In this document: positions 21,661 to 32,571 of the stretch, in pieces | Layout of the letters: each line of letters starts with the position of its first letter | Numbering within the stretch: the first letter of the stretch is position 1 | Assembly: GCF_003254395.2 (NCBI RefSeq) | Contig: NC_037643.1 | Location: forward strand, 10,994,963-11,058,962 | Source of the DNA: Apis mellifera | Taxonomy: Eukaryota > Arthropoda > Insecta > Hymenoptera > Apidae | Length of the DNA: 64,000 bases | Direction of reading: 5' to 3' | Notes under the pieces: model-generated | Database searches by the model: none | What the model was told of the DNA's origin: nothing | The model's input: only the letters and a program-made list of their open reading frames with translations | Position numbers and translations under genes: made by a program

Positions 21661-23502
21661 TTTGACGCGTGTTTTCAATACTCGAAAGAAAGTAGAAAAT
21701 CTTTCTATTTTCTTCTTGTTTCGTAAGTAAGGAATATAGAACAATGAAATTCGATCCTTCAATCTTTCGATTGTCGATAAATCGAGGATATTTTTTACCT
21801 GAAACGAAATTTTTATTAATTAATTGGATATTATTAAATTGTAAGTAGTTCGATTCAATTTCAAAATTTATTGATTATTGTAAAACACAATTTTACAAAT
21901 TGTAAATAAATCATTCATTTTAGATTTCACACAGATAGCGATCAATCGATAATTCAGCGATTATAATGAGATATACCCTGTCGACTTTTTTTCCATTTAT
22001 CATTGCCTGGATGAGAATCAAAATTGATGGCGCCAGCTTCTTTCCGATTCGTCGTCTGTAAAAATCTTAGCGACTATCCATGTTGTTCCTTCTTCCTAGC
22101 TTCTGATCTCATGTATCTCATGATCTTCGTAATCTTACATCGAATTCTTCTTCCAATCTTTTCAATTTTAATATCTAAAAGAATATTTCTTTATATTTAC
22201 ATACATTTTCATACTTTATCATACATATATCGAAACTTAATATCAATGTCACAAAATTAAAGATTACGTATATACAATTTTCCTGATTCTCTTATTAATT
22301 ACGAACGTTCAGATCGAACCAGTGTCTTCGATACAAAACCCAGGGACAATATTCGAAAGCGCGTTAATTCATCGGTCCAGTGAAGTTGACACGGATGGAT
22401 CGGATGATGAGTCAAAGTATAAGCGAGAATTAAGAGGGGTTGGAAGACGGAAGCGAGATTGCCTTTAATCCGGAGAGATTTAATACAAGCGACAAATTTT
22501 GCCGGAGAATTAATTGAGCGCCGCCGGCGGGATTGGCGGCGCGCAGATTATTGTATACCGCTTTAACGAGCCGGGATTTGACGTAATGTTTCCTGGAACA
22601 ACCCCCTGGCCCGGGTATGCGCAGTCATCCTGCGATTCACGATCGTTCAATTCACGATTGTCTCGTCGGCTGGATATAGCGTCGTGGAGTTGCCTCTAAT
22701 TGCTGGATTAAAATTAACATCGCGGAACTGGACCTCACCAATGTGGTAAGGTGAGCGCGCGCGGTTGAACAAATCAGCGATTCGACGATTCTTCCACAAT
22801 GTTTTTAAAATATTTAAATGAAAGAGTTCTTAGATATTTAAATCTTTCCACCTAAAATAAAAATAGAATATTAATCGAATTATTAATCAAAACTTATAGA
22901 AACTATTTAAAAAGTAAAGTAAAGTAAATTTTTCTTATATAATTTTATGAACAGAAAAGTTCGTAGAAGAAACAACGAATTATCAAATTGCAAAAAAGAA
23001 AAAAGAAGCTAAATACTTTTCACACGAAGATTTTAAAAGAGGAAAAAAAGAAAGAAAGAAAGAAAGAACACGAATCGATATAAACTGAAAAACAGAATAT
23101 CTACCCGATTAGATTAGAGAAGAAAATCAAGCTATACGCTTTGAAAACGGCGATCATCCTCGCGGCTCAATCCTCGGAGGATCGGCGGCCCGGCTCGCGG
23201 GATGGAAAGGTTTTCGGGGTGATAATTGAATCCAATCTTCCGTAAAATGGGGTAACGGTGATATTTTTGAATCGAATAAAGGGAGGATCGTTAGAAACGT
23301 GGGTGCCTGGAAACCTCGGCGAGGGAGGTGAATGAGAAACGGCGGGCCGCGTATAATGGCCGACGATAATCCTGTCGCGCGGATTAATTCGCAAATATTT
23401 CAATCTCGCGACATAAAGGGATGTAAATTACATTTTTGGTCGAACGCCCCCGGAGGGTGCACTGTACAACAGTTTCAACCTGGCCTAGGAGAGGGTGAAC
23501 AA
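21661..23502. other. Non-coding: AT-rich, then mixed pocket 22300-22800
   Basis: The pocket is non-repetitive and contains the GC inverted repeat and a short CTCACC/GGTGAG inverted repeat ending in donor-like words GTG|GTAAGG and AAG|GTGAGC near 22735-22742. A frame of about 55 codons is open before them but lacks an acceptor. 22800-23130 is AT-rich with (AAAG)n at 23047-23068. 23130-23502 is GC-mixed. Confidence 0.45.
22518..22542. repeat. GC-rich inverted repeat, 8-bp stem
   Basis: GCGCCGCC at 22518-22525 pairs with GGCGGCGC at 22535-22542 across a 9-base spacer, directly after AATTAATTGA. It lies in a non-repetitive mixed-composition pocket. It could form a stable hairpin in RNA or single-stranded DNA. 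Confidence 0.6.
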
Positions 23503-23536
23503 GGGGGTGGGGTGGGGGAAGGGAACGAAGGGGGGA
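23503..23536 (+). other. G-quadruplex-type guanine run
   Basis: Five runs of three or more G separated by 1-6 bases (GGGGGTGGGGTGGGGGAAGGG, then GGGGGG after AACGAA). The first four runs satisfy the usual G3+N1-7 rule. Further G-runs follow to 23577. Folding is a prediction from the rule, not something visible. Confidence 0.7.
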
Positions 23537-25296
23537 GCTTGAACGAGGCTGGGGGGATGGAGGGGGGATGGAAAGGGCGATACTCTCTCTCGTCGAGTGC
23601 GAGAACCGGGATAATCGTTTTATTAACCAAATAAAATCGATGATTGAATGAGGATAATCGCGTTCGTGGAACCTCCCTTCCGCTTCGAACCCCCCCGGGA
23701 GAATTCGCCTTATTGACACAGATGTCACCATCGGATCGTTTTATCGTAGTTAACGAGCGCGAGGTTTTTTTCGGATCCAATTTTTGTCCCTGTCCGCCCT
23801 CCCCTTCCCTCCCCCCTCCTCCTTTTTTCAACTTGTTCAATTCATCGGCTCGCTCGATTATCGATGCAATTTTGAAATTTTTTTTTTTTTTTCTTTTCCT
23901 GGATATCAGTAGTGGGCAATAGTTATTTTTTTTTTTTTGAACAATATTCTGGGATATTCTTTCGAATAAATAATTTTTAAGATTAATTAGCTGTTGAAAA
24001 GAAAGTTATCATGTTCGCAATTTTGCGAATAGTAAGGAGAAAGATTATCCATCTCGCTTGGTGTATTATAGTAAGATAGATGGCATTGAGTGACGTTAAA
24101 ATATTTAAAAAAGCAATATGAAATATTAAAACTGTTTATTAACAAGTGAAAAGGAAAATTTAAATTTAGAATACGCGAAATGCAAAGTATTCGAAACGAC
24201 ATTGACAATTGTGGCTTGCTCGAGGAGCAGGACAAATCCCTTCAGCCGCGTTCGTAAAAATTTTATTTCGCGGAAAATATATTATTCTTAATAGACGCGA
24301 CTATTTCTCTGGCCGCGGAAGTAAATGCGCATCTCCGTGTACCCCGTTCTCTGTGCACGTTGGAAACAGTACCACGTTCCCCGTCGGTTTTCGTGATTTA
24401 CGATATCTTGGTAGGTAACGATCGATACGTCTTTCACGGATGTCGTTAACGTTTCCTGAGAGAGGAGACCCGTAAAGCCGGCCCACGACGAGTCGACAAT
24501 GAGAACGAGACTTATTGATCTATGACGTGCACGCGTCGCAGCCGGACCAGCTGAAACGACGGAAACTCGGGGGCTGACTTTCACAAATTTTCGGAAAAGC
24601 TTTACACGGATCAAGAGCTTCCTGCCTCTCCGAACCCCTCCTCCTCCTCTTTCTCCTCCTCCTCCTCCTATCCTCTGCGTTGGATAAATGTGCTTCGCTT
24701 TTAGAATCGAACACTCAACATCGTGTGCGGTAAGCTCCCGACATTAATGTTTCAATGTTTCGGAAAGTGATTGAAAATAAGCTTTCGATTACGTTGTTGT
24801 TGTTCCATTCGCAAGGATTGAAATCGTGTACGTAAACGCTTGGAAATTAGTACTAGATAATTGTTTGTTTCCTTTCTTTCTTTCTTTTTTTTTAATTTTT
24901 CTTTAAAAGGATAGTTGAAAGCGTTATTATTTTTTTAAGGCTATTTAGAGAAATATTCTGAATCGATTGGAAAGAAATTGTTTTTTTTTTTAAATATTTT
25001 TAACAGGGAGAAAAGTTATTGCTTTGATTAATTTAAATAAAATTAAAATTTAAACAAATTCCAATCGAGCGTAATTAAAAGGGCATATTGAAGATATATA
25101 TATATATATAATTTTCGATGACAATCCACCCCCTCGATTATAACTCGGCATAAATAGCGCACAATAATAGCGGCGCTATTTGCGAGTCGCGTGCGCCTTG
25201 TATATACAAAAGTACAATGGGGTGCAGTTATGACTGTAGAAAAGGGCGCGAACCTCGGGGGTTGCACGTGGCCCGGCAGCCCCCGTGTTTTGACAG
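23537..25296. other. Non-coding: G-rich, pyrimidine-rich and AT-rich segments
   Basis: The G-rich stretch continues to 23577. A C/T-rich stretch is at 23790-23830, with T-runs at 23880-23892 and 23926-23938. The island 24200-24740 ends in a (CTC)n tract (24637-24669). T-rich and AT-rich DNA follows from 24870 to 25110, with a (TA)n run at 25094-25111. Confidence 0.5.
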
Positions 25297-25368
25297 GCCG
25301 TCGACACGAAGCTTCCGGCCTCCGCACACGGAAACAGCGACTTCCGAAAAGATTTATCGCGATGCCAC
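25297..25368 (+). other. Candidate short exon, 72 bp, phase 0-0 (unverified)
   Basis: The acceptor-like CAGCCCCCGTGTTTTGACAG ends at 25296. The 72 bp that follow are open in all three frames (one reads AVDTKLPASAHGNSDFRKDL) and end at GCCAC|GTAAGC. GC-rich, CpG-rich DNA is open in many frames, so the open frame adds little support. Confidence 0.12.
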
Positions 25369-25740
25369 GTAAGCAGGGGATGATTGGGGATGATAATTGG
25401 CCTTGAACTTGTGCCTTCTATTATCCGATGAAATTTTTCATTCGCGGAATAAACGAGATGATGTTTTTGTGTCGCTGTAATAAATAATCGAATAACAATT
25501 TGAGAATGTATCTAATATTTTTAGAAAATTATTCTATAAACCTTCTGATTTTTGGATTTTGTCTTTCATAGAAATTCCTTTTCAAAATTGCGAATTTCAA
25601 TAATTCAGAAAATACTTTTGTCCGATATTTAAATTTCCAATTTTAGTCGCTCGATAGAGGCAAATAAATGTTTTCCTTTCGTTAGTTAACGTCACGAAAT
25701 GAATATACGTGCAGGCATCGCATTTCTAGAAACGACAGGC

Positions 25741-25758
25741 CTATCTATTAATAGATAG
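25741..25758. repeat. 18-bp perfect palindrome CTATCTATTAATAGATAG
   Basis: The word is its own reverse complement, with TTAA at the centre and two GATA/TATC words facing outward. It sits in a mixed-composition pocket (25640-25900). The length is only mildly surprising by chance. Paired TATC/GATA words are compatible with a GATA-factor site, which is an inference. Confidence 0.7.
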
Positions 25759-26410
25759 TCCCATAACGGCCATTACAATATCGTTCTCTTCAGTTTTCTG
25801 TGAGAGACAGTGGGTAAAAATAAGAAAGGATAACAGCGGCGTCGTGTTGTCATTAAATACCGTAATGACGGTCTTTAGTGGAGGATAGGATACAAATTGC
25901 ATACGTGTCTTAATAAATCAAGCCAATGCGTCGCGCCTCGAAAGGATCATAAAATTCATAATGAAAAAAAAGAAAAGAATAAAAAGAGAGAAAAAAATAT
26001 ATAAAATCATGACCGTACTAAAAACTTTGATCGAGTTAAAATTAAAAATTTTTTTCGTTAACAAAAAAAAAAACCAGAAGCGTTTTCCATATAAATATCA
26101 CGGAATAACGCAAATAAATTAATTCCCCTCCCTTAAAAATTATTTTAATAACCTTTATCATCTTACCGTTTGCTTGGACAAGATTTCCAAAGGTCTGTAG
26201 CAATAAAATCGTGCAATATAAATCTCGTTTAATGCCCGTGAGTATCACGCTTTGCTTTTCTGCAAGGGAGTAAACCGCCGTTTTGTCTGTTCGTTTCCTC
26301 TTTCTTCCACACCACGGCACAATATAATACTTTTCGCCAATACGACGCATTTTATTGATCCATAGCCGCAAACCATCGCGAGCCACCCTTGTTATTAACT
26401 TTTTTTCCAG

Positions 26411-26506
26411 GTGTAAAGTTACAGTTCGACGATTATTACGGAGTCGCGTTACGGGGTCTAATTACCCGCTTCTCATCGACCAAGGAGGAGCTTAAGCCGT
26501 CATCAG
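26411..26506 (+). other. Candidate internal exon, 96 bp, phase 1-1 (unverified)
   Basis: A good acceptor (TATTAACTTTTTTTCCAG, AG at 26409-26410) precedes 96 bp open in one frame and a moderate donor, TCAG|GTAAAC, at 26507. The frame reads VKLQFDDYYGVALRG, then LITRFSSTKEELKPSS, a balanced composition unlike the neighbouring A/T-driven frames. It begins after two split-codon bases and ends with one, so its length is a multiple of three and it could be skipped without a frameshift. No domain is recognised. A competing minus-strand frame (to 26386) ends at a donor word GTAAGATG near 26165, which shows how easily such signals arise. Confidence 0.2.
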
Positions 26507-26904
26507 GTAAACTTATCCCTTTTATCATCTTTTCTTTGGAAAATAATCATCGTAAAATTTGCATACGGTCGTTTCTTTGTGAAAATTATGAGATTAAAAT
26601 GTTCGTGATAATAATTGGAGATGAGATAATAACGAAGGCTCGTACATAATTTGAGATTAAGAATTTTTTTGTCTCATATATATGTATATATTCATATTGA
26701 AAAACAAAAGGTGTTCGGTTTTCAATTAAAAATTTATATTAGCATGAATAGAATAATTGTACGAGTTGATTAAAAGATCGTAAGTGATTTAAAAATAACA
26801 TTGAAATATTTGTTTCGTATTTAAAATTTATCGTTTTTTTTTTTTTATACTTTGAATTCTCTAAAATTCATCGTCGCATCAGTGGAAATAAATTTTCCGC
26901 GTGT

Positions 26905-27565
26905 ATTTCGAATTCTATAAGCTTCCAAAGCAAAGAAAAAAGAAAAAAAAAAAGGAAGGGGAAGAGACGAAAGAGAAAATAGCGGAATTCGTTGAAACAA
27001 AAGCGGTCGTTTGAAAAAACCCAATTTCCCTATACGTGAAAGTCTATAAAGTTTCAAAGCAAATAAAGAAAGAATGGAAAGGGACAAAATAGTAAATAGT
27101 AGAATTCGTTAAAACAAAACGAGTTGCATACATTGCATATAGGAAAAATTGGATTTTTTCTCTATATACATAAATTTTATAATTTATCAAATGAAAGTAA
27201 AATAAAAAAAAAAAATTATATCCATTTTTATAAACGGAGAAAGGATTCAAAAACTAACCAATAATCATATTATACAGAATCTCTTTATCATTTAAACTTT
27301 TCAATTCACGTTAATTGAGTCAATTGAAATCATTAAAATACTAAACCATCGAAATATGTGATTCGTCGACCGAAAATTTTAATCCTTGATTCAATAAATC
27401 ACCTGTCCCAATTTCTTTCGAAGACCTCCATGACAATTATTTTCAAAGGAGAATAGAAAAAGAAAAGAAGACGCTGAAATTCCTTAAAACAAAACCACCC
27501 CCTCACCCTCTACTCGAAAATCAGGTGGGGAAACCTGATTTCCCTATACCTGAGTTGAAGTTTTT
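26905..27565. repeat. Degenerate repeat family, three diverged copies of about 135 bp
   Basis: Three blocks share the same order of words: an A/G-rich stretch with AAAGCAAA or AAAGGAG, then GAATTCGTT(G/A)AAACAAAA or a variant, then TTTCCCTATAC(G/C)TGA. Copy A is about 26905-27036, copy B about 27040-27175 and copy C about 27435-27560. A and B are adjacent and clearly related (both contain CTATAA(G/A)..TTCCAAAG or TTTCAAAG and GAATTCGTT). C is separated by about 260 bp and is more diverged. No transposase frame or terminal repeats are visible. It may be an old tandem array or an eroded mobile-element fragment. Confidence 0.6.
27518..27541. repeat. Hairpin: 9-bp perfect stem, 6-base loop
   Basis: AAATCAGGT at 27518-27526 pairs with ACCTGATTT at 27533-27541 around GGGGAA. 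It is at the edge of the third copy of the degenerate repeat family, just before TTTCCCTATACCTGA. No T-run follows, so it is not a simple terminator-like structure. Confidence 0.65.
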
Positions 27566-29029
27566 CGAACTCGGGCGGAGGATCTTGGCCGGGTTGTACA
27601 CTCGCCATAAGTTAACCGGCCGTTGTAGGTGGAGGATATCAATTCCCGTGGTAGTAGAACCCGCCGATATTGCCGACCACCATAAAACGATTATTGTCGC
27701 GGAATGTATACGGTTATGGCGGCGTTATAACCTCCCGAGACTTGCAGCGTGCCTCGCCGATGGACACTGGGCCGGGGCTTAACTTTACACCCGGCACTTT
27801 ACACATTGTGCGCCCGGCCCGCGACGTTTATTACGACAACTTGTACAAGCGAGCCCGATTTATCGTTATTTATAACGAGCCGGCCTCGTGAAATTAATAT
27901 TTACACGGGCCGCGGATACGTCCACGGCCAAGGTGAATTTTATTTAAGCCGCTACAAAGTGGGAGTGGGGCACAATTAAACGGACGCCTCGGACAATGTT
28001 GATTTCGAGAAACTGTGAATGAACGAAAGACGCGTATATATATCTCGCCGCTTGTAAAACCATAATTGCCGTCCGTGCGAAACTCTATTTCTTCGGTTAT
28101 TGTCTCCGAGATTGAGATTCTTCCAGGATTATTATTCCTTCGATTCTATTCTTTCATCAAGATTTGATGATAAATCCATATATTTGAATCGGCGCAGAAT
28201 GTTTAAAACTCTTCGATTTGAATACAATAATTTCTCTGTGAAATTAATATAATCCATGCATTGTTATATCCTATTTTTCAAACGGATTCCAACATGGAAT
28301 ATTTTACCAGTGAATTATATTGCAATGAAAGAGAGAGTGGGGGGAGAAAAAACGCTGCAACTCCTCCATCCACCTCGTCGTGCATCTCGTCGAATCGTCA
28401 TTAAACCCCTCGAGCCATGGAATTCGGGGTTTCCACGGGATCGAAACCATCCCTCCATCAGCTTCTTTCCAATTTCCTCTCCGCGCCACCGCCGAAAGCC
28501 GCCTCTGATCCGGCTACAATTTCACCAGAGATACCGACATTGATCCGTAATCCTGCCGACAATTAGGTTCGTGCTTAGGTTCGCCCGTGCAAAGGGTATC
28601 GCAATTCCATTCATCCGATAGCGGCGCTTGCAATGATCCGTGCGCGCGCGCATCGAAGATGAGCAGGAGGATAATAAGATGCGAGGGAACGGGGGTCTAT
28701 CTTGAAGTTAGCTCGGGCGGAAGCGGTTCGATCCGCCCCGTCCTTCATCCCCCATCCGCGGGGGTGAACACACCGCGGAAGCAAAAGATTCGAGATTTAC
28801 GAGCCGGGACATTTACGGGCGCGTAAAATTTGAACACGAATTCCTTCTCGTCGGATGGACTTATTTTCTTAAGTGGACGCGGATTTTTTTTCCTGGCCCA
28901 TTTGCCAGGAATTTTTGAAATTCGATAGAAATTTTCCGTCGCATTGGCTTCGGATCAATCCTCTGCCTAGATTTGGTATTGGATATTTCTTTGTAGAAAA
29001 TTTCTTCGCGAGTTTTATTTTAAAAAAAA
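27566..29029. other. Non-coding CpG-rich pockets
   Basis: 27540-28110 and 28330-28900 are GC-mixed with many GGCCG, CGCGG and TTATAACG words. Frames of 61-95 codons on both strands are unrecognised. No repeats. Candidate regulatory sequence. Confidence 0.4.
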
Positions 29030-29211
29030 TATATATAAATATGTATTAACGAAATAAACATTGAAATAAACGGTTTAGAGATGTTTCTTCCTATTTTCTT
29101 CGAACGTTGTATCCATCACGGGAAAAGTTTCAATTAACGAATATAAAATCCCCCTGTATTTTCATCGTAAAAGTAATTAACGATCTCGAGGAAGCCCCCC
29201 CTGGTTCTCTG
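29030..29211 (+). other. Open frame ending at a strong donor (unverified)
   Basis: A plus-strand frame open from a TGA near 29064 reads, at its end, IFIVKVINDLEEAPPGSL and meets TCTCTG|GTGAGTCG at 29212. The same frame stays open through the donor to a TAG near 29276. The last 20 residues look protein-like, but there is no good acceptor: the AG words upstream lack a pyrimidine tract. It may just be an island of mixed composition. Confidence 0.1.
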
Positions 29212-30095
29212 GTGAGTCGTAAGCTAAAGTTGGGCCGCGTTTCCCCCGTCCATCGTAAATTGAACAGGCCGCGATAGCGTTATTGATCGGCAAAGTGAAA
29301 TGTTTCGAAATTCCTAGGGCCGACAATTTATTAGATTTAATAAAATGAAACGAGTTACACGGATATATGCGTATTTCCCGTGGGTGGGCGGGCGGAAGAT
29401 CCGACGAGCGGGAAATATAGCGGCCATTAACGAGATTGCCTGTAACGCGTCTTCGTAGATCCGGTATGCCTCGTGAACAATAATTGTATCGATTTTAATA
29501 ACGCTCCCTCCTTCCCGAGGATCGATCGCGTTGAAAAATGTCCAACCTTCTTCGAAATTTATAACAGATATATAGATGGAAAAGTTATAAATTTCTGAAC
29601 CAAACTTTGCGACTCGCTTTTGCAAAAATTTAACGATATTAAAGCGAGACGGGAAATAAGTCACTTTCTCTTATCAGTGACATTTTCATTGTAATATCGC
29701 ATTCGTTCTTTCTATTGTTGGCATTCATTTCTAAAAATATTACACGTGACATAACAATAATAAGGGATCTTGCGATATAATTCCAGCTGTCCCGTCGTTT
29801 TTTGAGACGCGTCGTCGGCAGACAACAGAGAAGAATTCCTTCGTCCCCCTCGCTTTCCACCATTCTCTGAGAGGCGCTCATAGAGAAACGTCAAGACGCG
29901 TGACGAACCGTCAACTGTCCTTCCCTTGAAATTGAACAGAACAGGAATTAATAATAACGACAACAAAAAAAAAAGAAAGAAAGAAAGAAACAATAGATAC
30001 AGAAACGAGAAAAAAAATTGTAAAATTAAAAAATTTCGGTTATACACCGATATGTCGTGTCATAGCCGGGACACGCGCGCACGGCCGTGTCCCAT

Positions 30096-30115
30096 CCCTC
30101 CTCCTCCTCCTCCCC
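30096..30115. repeat. (CTC)n / (GGA)n tract
   Basis: Pyrimidine-rich on the plus strand, at the left edge of the 30 kb skewed block. Together with the purine tracts further right it gives an imperfect long-range inverted arrangement. Confidence 0.9.
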
Positions 30116-30480
30116 TTCACCCCCCGTTTTTTGCATCCGTTTTCCCCGCACTTCCAATAAACGCCTAGAAACGATGAGGCGTCCGCGCGAGGAGGCGGAG
30201 CGAGCAGATGGAATAGCACGAATTGGAAATAAAATGCAGGAACGATTGGAAGTAACGGCTTTCCCGGTCCGCGGGAACATCGTCGATTTTTTCGAACGAG
30301 GAGTCGAAGGTGAGAGAGAGGAGGGGAGGTGGGGGAGGGCAACCCGCGAGGGGGGTTGAAAACCGTTCGGCGCGTGGGAGGGGGAGAGATGGTTGTCCGT
30401 GTCGACGCGCTGCCGCCGCCGCCGCGAGGGTGGCACGAGCGAGCGAGCGAGAGAGAATCGGACAGTCGGAGTTGGAAATC

Positions 30481-30516
30481 GGGGGGGAGGGGGGGAGGAG
30501 GAGGCGGCGGGGACGG
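30481..30516 (+). other. G-quadruplex-type guanine run in purine-skewed block
   Basis: GGGGGGGAGGGGGGAGGAGG followed by AGGCGGCGGGG. Several groupings into four G-tracts are possible, some with only two G per tract. It is flanked by CGG and GGA repeats. Confidence 0.55.
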
Positions 30517-30870
30517 TTTTTTCCAATCAAGCAACCTGCTGAATTTGTTTTTTCCCCGAAACGTCGCTGCCGTTTCAAAGTTATTGATTGCCATCCGGGG
30601 GGAGGTGGAAGAGGAGGTGGAGGAGGAGGGTTTCGCGGGGGCATCCGAGGGGGGATGCGCTGCGGAACGGTTTCGGTATATGTGGGGGAGGGTATAGGTA
30701 CGAGCGGGGTGTGCTGTCGCTCGTTTCGTTCCGTTTCGTTTCGCCTCGTCCCCGTTTCGCTACGTTACGTTACGTTTGCTCGGCCGTGCATCTCCTCGCG
30801 CAATATAGGGGCGGAATAATAATTACGGCGGCGAGCGGCACGCGAGGGGCGAGGGAGGAGGAGGAGGGTG

Positions 30871-30874
<4 letters not shown>

Positions 30875-30904
<30 letters not shown>
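30875..30904. repeat. (GA)n microsatellite
   Basis: About fifteen GA units directly after a GGA-rich stretch (30853-30872). Part of a long purine-rich strand from about 30300 to 30905. Confidence 0.96.
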
Positions 30905-30907
<3 letters not shown>

Positions 30908-31114
30908 GCCGGATCGCAATCCGGTTTCAATGATTGCGATTGACTGGAATCGCGGAGAGGGTGAATATCGGTCGTACACCGCTCCTGCCTCCCCACCGAT
31001 GACGGGGAGGACGACCCGTTCCGTTGTTCCCGATGATTTTGAAGGTCGAGTATTGCACTCGGTCGAGTATTGTGTTCGGTTATTGGAATTGGGGTGGATT
31101 AAAATTTTTCGAGA

Positions 31115-31142
31115 TTTTTTTTTGTTTTTTTTTTTTTTTTTT
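31115..31142. repeat. Poly-T tract
   Basis: T-run with a single G interruption, in an otherwise mixed sequence right after the purine-skewed block. Confidence 0.93.
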
Positions 31143-32259
31143 AGCAAGGAAATTATGGTGGTGTATATATGTACGGTATTTACGGTATGTAATAGTATCG
31201 TTGTAACAGAGTTATCGGTGAGGAGAGAGGTTCGATAGTTGTTGATCGAATGATTTGGAGGATCGAGTTGCAATCGTACTATATTTGGTAGTATGAATTA
31301 AAATAATTCATTCTTACCTTTCTAATGAACGGAACCGATTGTTGTGATTTTGAAAATTACAAGAATTGGATTATTAGAATGGATGAAATTTTTAAAGATA
31401 TTCTACATTTAAATATAAATCGTTCTTACCTATTGCACTCGATGATATGGATTCAATTATTGTTCCAAAATTATTTCGAAAATATTGTGCTTGGTTATCG
31501 GACTTATGGAAATTGAAAGTTTGGAAATTAAGGGAGAAAGATATTTTAAATTTTTATATATACATATACGGAAATGTGGTATATAGAAAAAACGTAGAAA
31601 AACATTGTTTTGTATGCGAGGCGGATCGTCAATATTTACTTGCAAGTTGGATCTTCCTTCACGTCAAATTATGCAGTGCATTCGATGGTATTGCATTATA
31701 GGTGTTTATTATGCATCATGAGTTGATCACTGAACAAGCAGTTAACGCACAGCTGCAGAACGGGCAACTGTAATTTTACCGAAGGTTTCACCCAAGCAAA
31801 AAGAAACGAGCATGCTACCGAACACTATTGTTCTTCTTTCGAATAAGATAATACTCGAATGTGTATTAATAAATGAAACTCCTGAAACTGAATGTATAAA
31901 ATCCCACACAATGTTCGAACAATTTAAAAATTCAACATTTTTTTTTAAATTAATATCCATCTACCGAACTGAATCGAAAAAATGAAAGCTCGAATAACGA
32001 ATAAATTTATTCCCAGTTTTATTTACAAATTACTCAACTTCTATCGAACTCACTTCGTTAAATCGAGATACTCGTTTCTTATCATATCTAGAATTACTAG
32101 AAATATTCGTTGAACGCGGTATAAAATTACTATTCATACCCGTGATATCGCTTTCTTATTACAACTGTTCTCTCGCAATGTCCATAACTCGCAACAAGTG
32201 TAATGAAAAAGAAAAAAGAAAAAGAAAAGAAAAGATATTTATATATATCAAAGAACCTT
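31143..32259. other. Non-coding AT-rich DNA
   Basis: AT-rich with no repeats longer than short A/T runs. An AAAAG tract is at 32205-32234. No features beyond background. Confidence 0.55.
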
Positions 32260-32571
32260 TCAACCACGATCCACGGATAAACGTCTCAAATTGGTCGCAT
32301 TAAAATGAAGCATCCCATATGTATAATAACATAGCAATATATTCAGTTCCAATTTGAAGCAATAACACGTATCGTCGGATGATCGCGATTTACCAGATCC
32401 AGTTGCACAGGCAATAACCGTATTGCCCGCATGTTTTAGCGACGGTTTTCGATCCCGTTTCGCTTTCCTCGTCCCGAAGGTGAGACGGTTTTTGCCAGGT
32501 TTCTGGGCAAGGAAACAATTGAAAATTACCGGCAGTCCGTTTGCATCCGTAATGAGAACTGGCTCCCCCAT
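32260..32571 (-). other. Unrecognised ORF, 103 codons, with a Walker-A-like string
   Basis: An ATG (context CTTATGGGG) opens 103 codons on the minus strand, starting MGEPVLITDANGLPVIFN and ending RRLSVDRG. The first 70 residues have a balanced composition and include ACATGSGKS, which resembles the P-loop of helicases and other NTPases (GxxxxGK[ST]). There is no matching Walker B segment or any other part of such a domain, and the frame enters AT-rich sequence before stopping. A competing plus-strand frame covers the same GC pocket (32423-32683). An internal TCTG|GTAAAT could act as a donor. Coincidence is the likely explanation. Confidence 0.12.

Larger units (their letters stand above)
25369..26904. 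other. Non-coding apart from candidate exon at 26.4 kb
   Basis: AT-rich except for pockets 25640-25940 (with the 18-bp palindrome) and 26200-26520. A (TA)-rich stretch is at 26679-26692 and a T-run at 26835-26848. Confidence 0.5.
29212..31114. other. Non-coding: mixed pocket then strongly strand-skewed block
   Basis: 29212-29560 and 29760-29940 are mixed. 30030-30130 is pyrimidine-rich and 30300-30905 purine-rich on the plus strand (GGA, GAGG, CGG and GA units). A CGTTT/CGTTA-type minisatellite lies at 30715-30779 and an 18-bp tandem pair (GGTCGAGTATTG..) at about 31045-31080. All large frames here (159-216 codons) are repeat translations. Confidence 0.55.

Noticed and set aside
22735..22745. 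Tandem donor words GTG|GTAAGG and AAG|GTGAGC after an open frame
   Set aside because: The frame before them has no pyrimidine-rich acceptor and no start, so an exon cannot be supported.
28725..28734. GGTTCGATCC, a perfect B-box-like word
   Set aside because: No A box 30-60 bases upstream and no cloverleaf pairing.
30026..31238. Several frames of 122-216 codons on both strands
   Set aside because: They translate GGA, GA, CGG and CT repeats into Gly/Arg/Glu or Pro/Ser/Leu low complexity and overlap one another on both strands.
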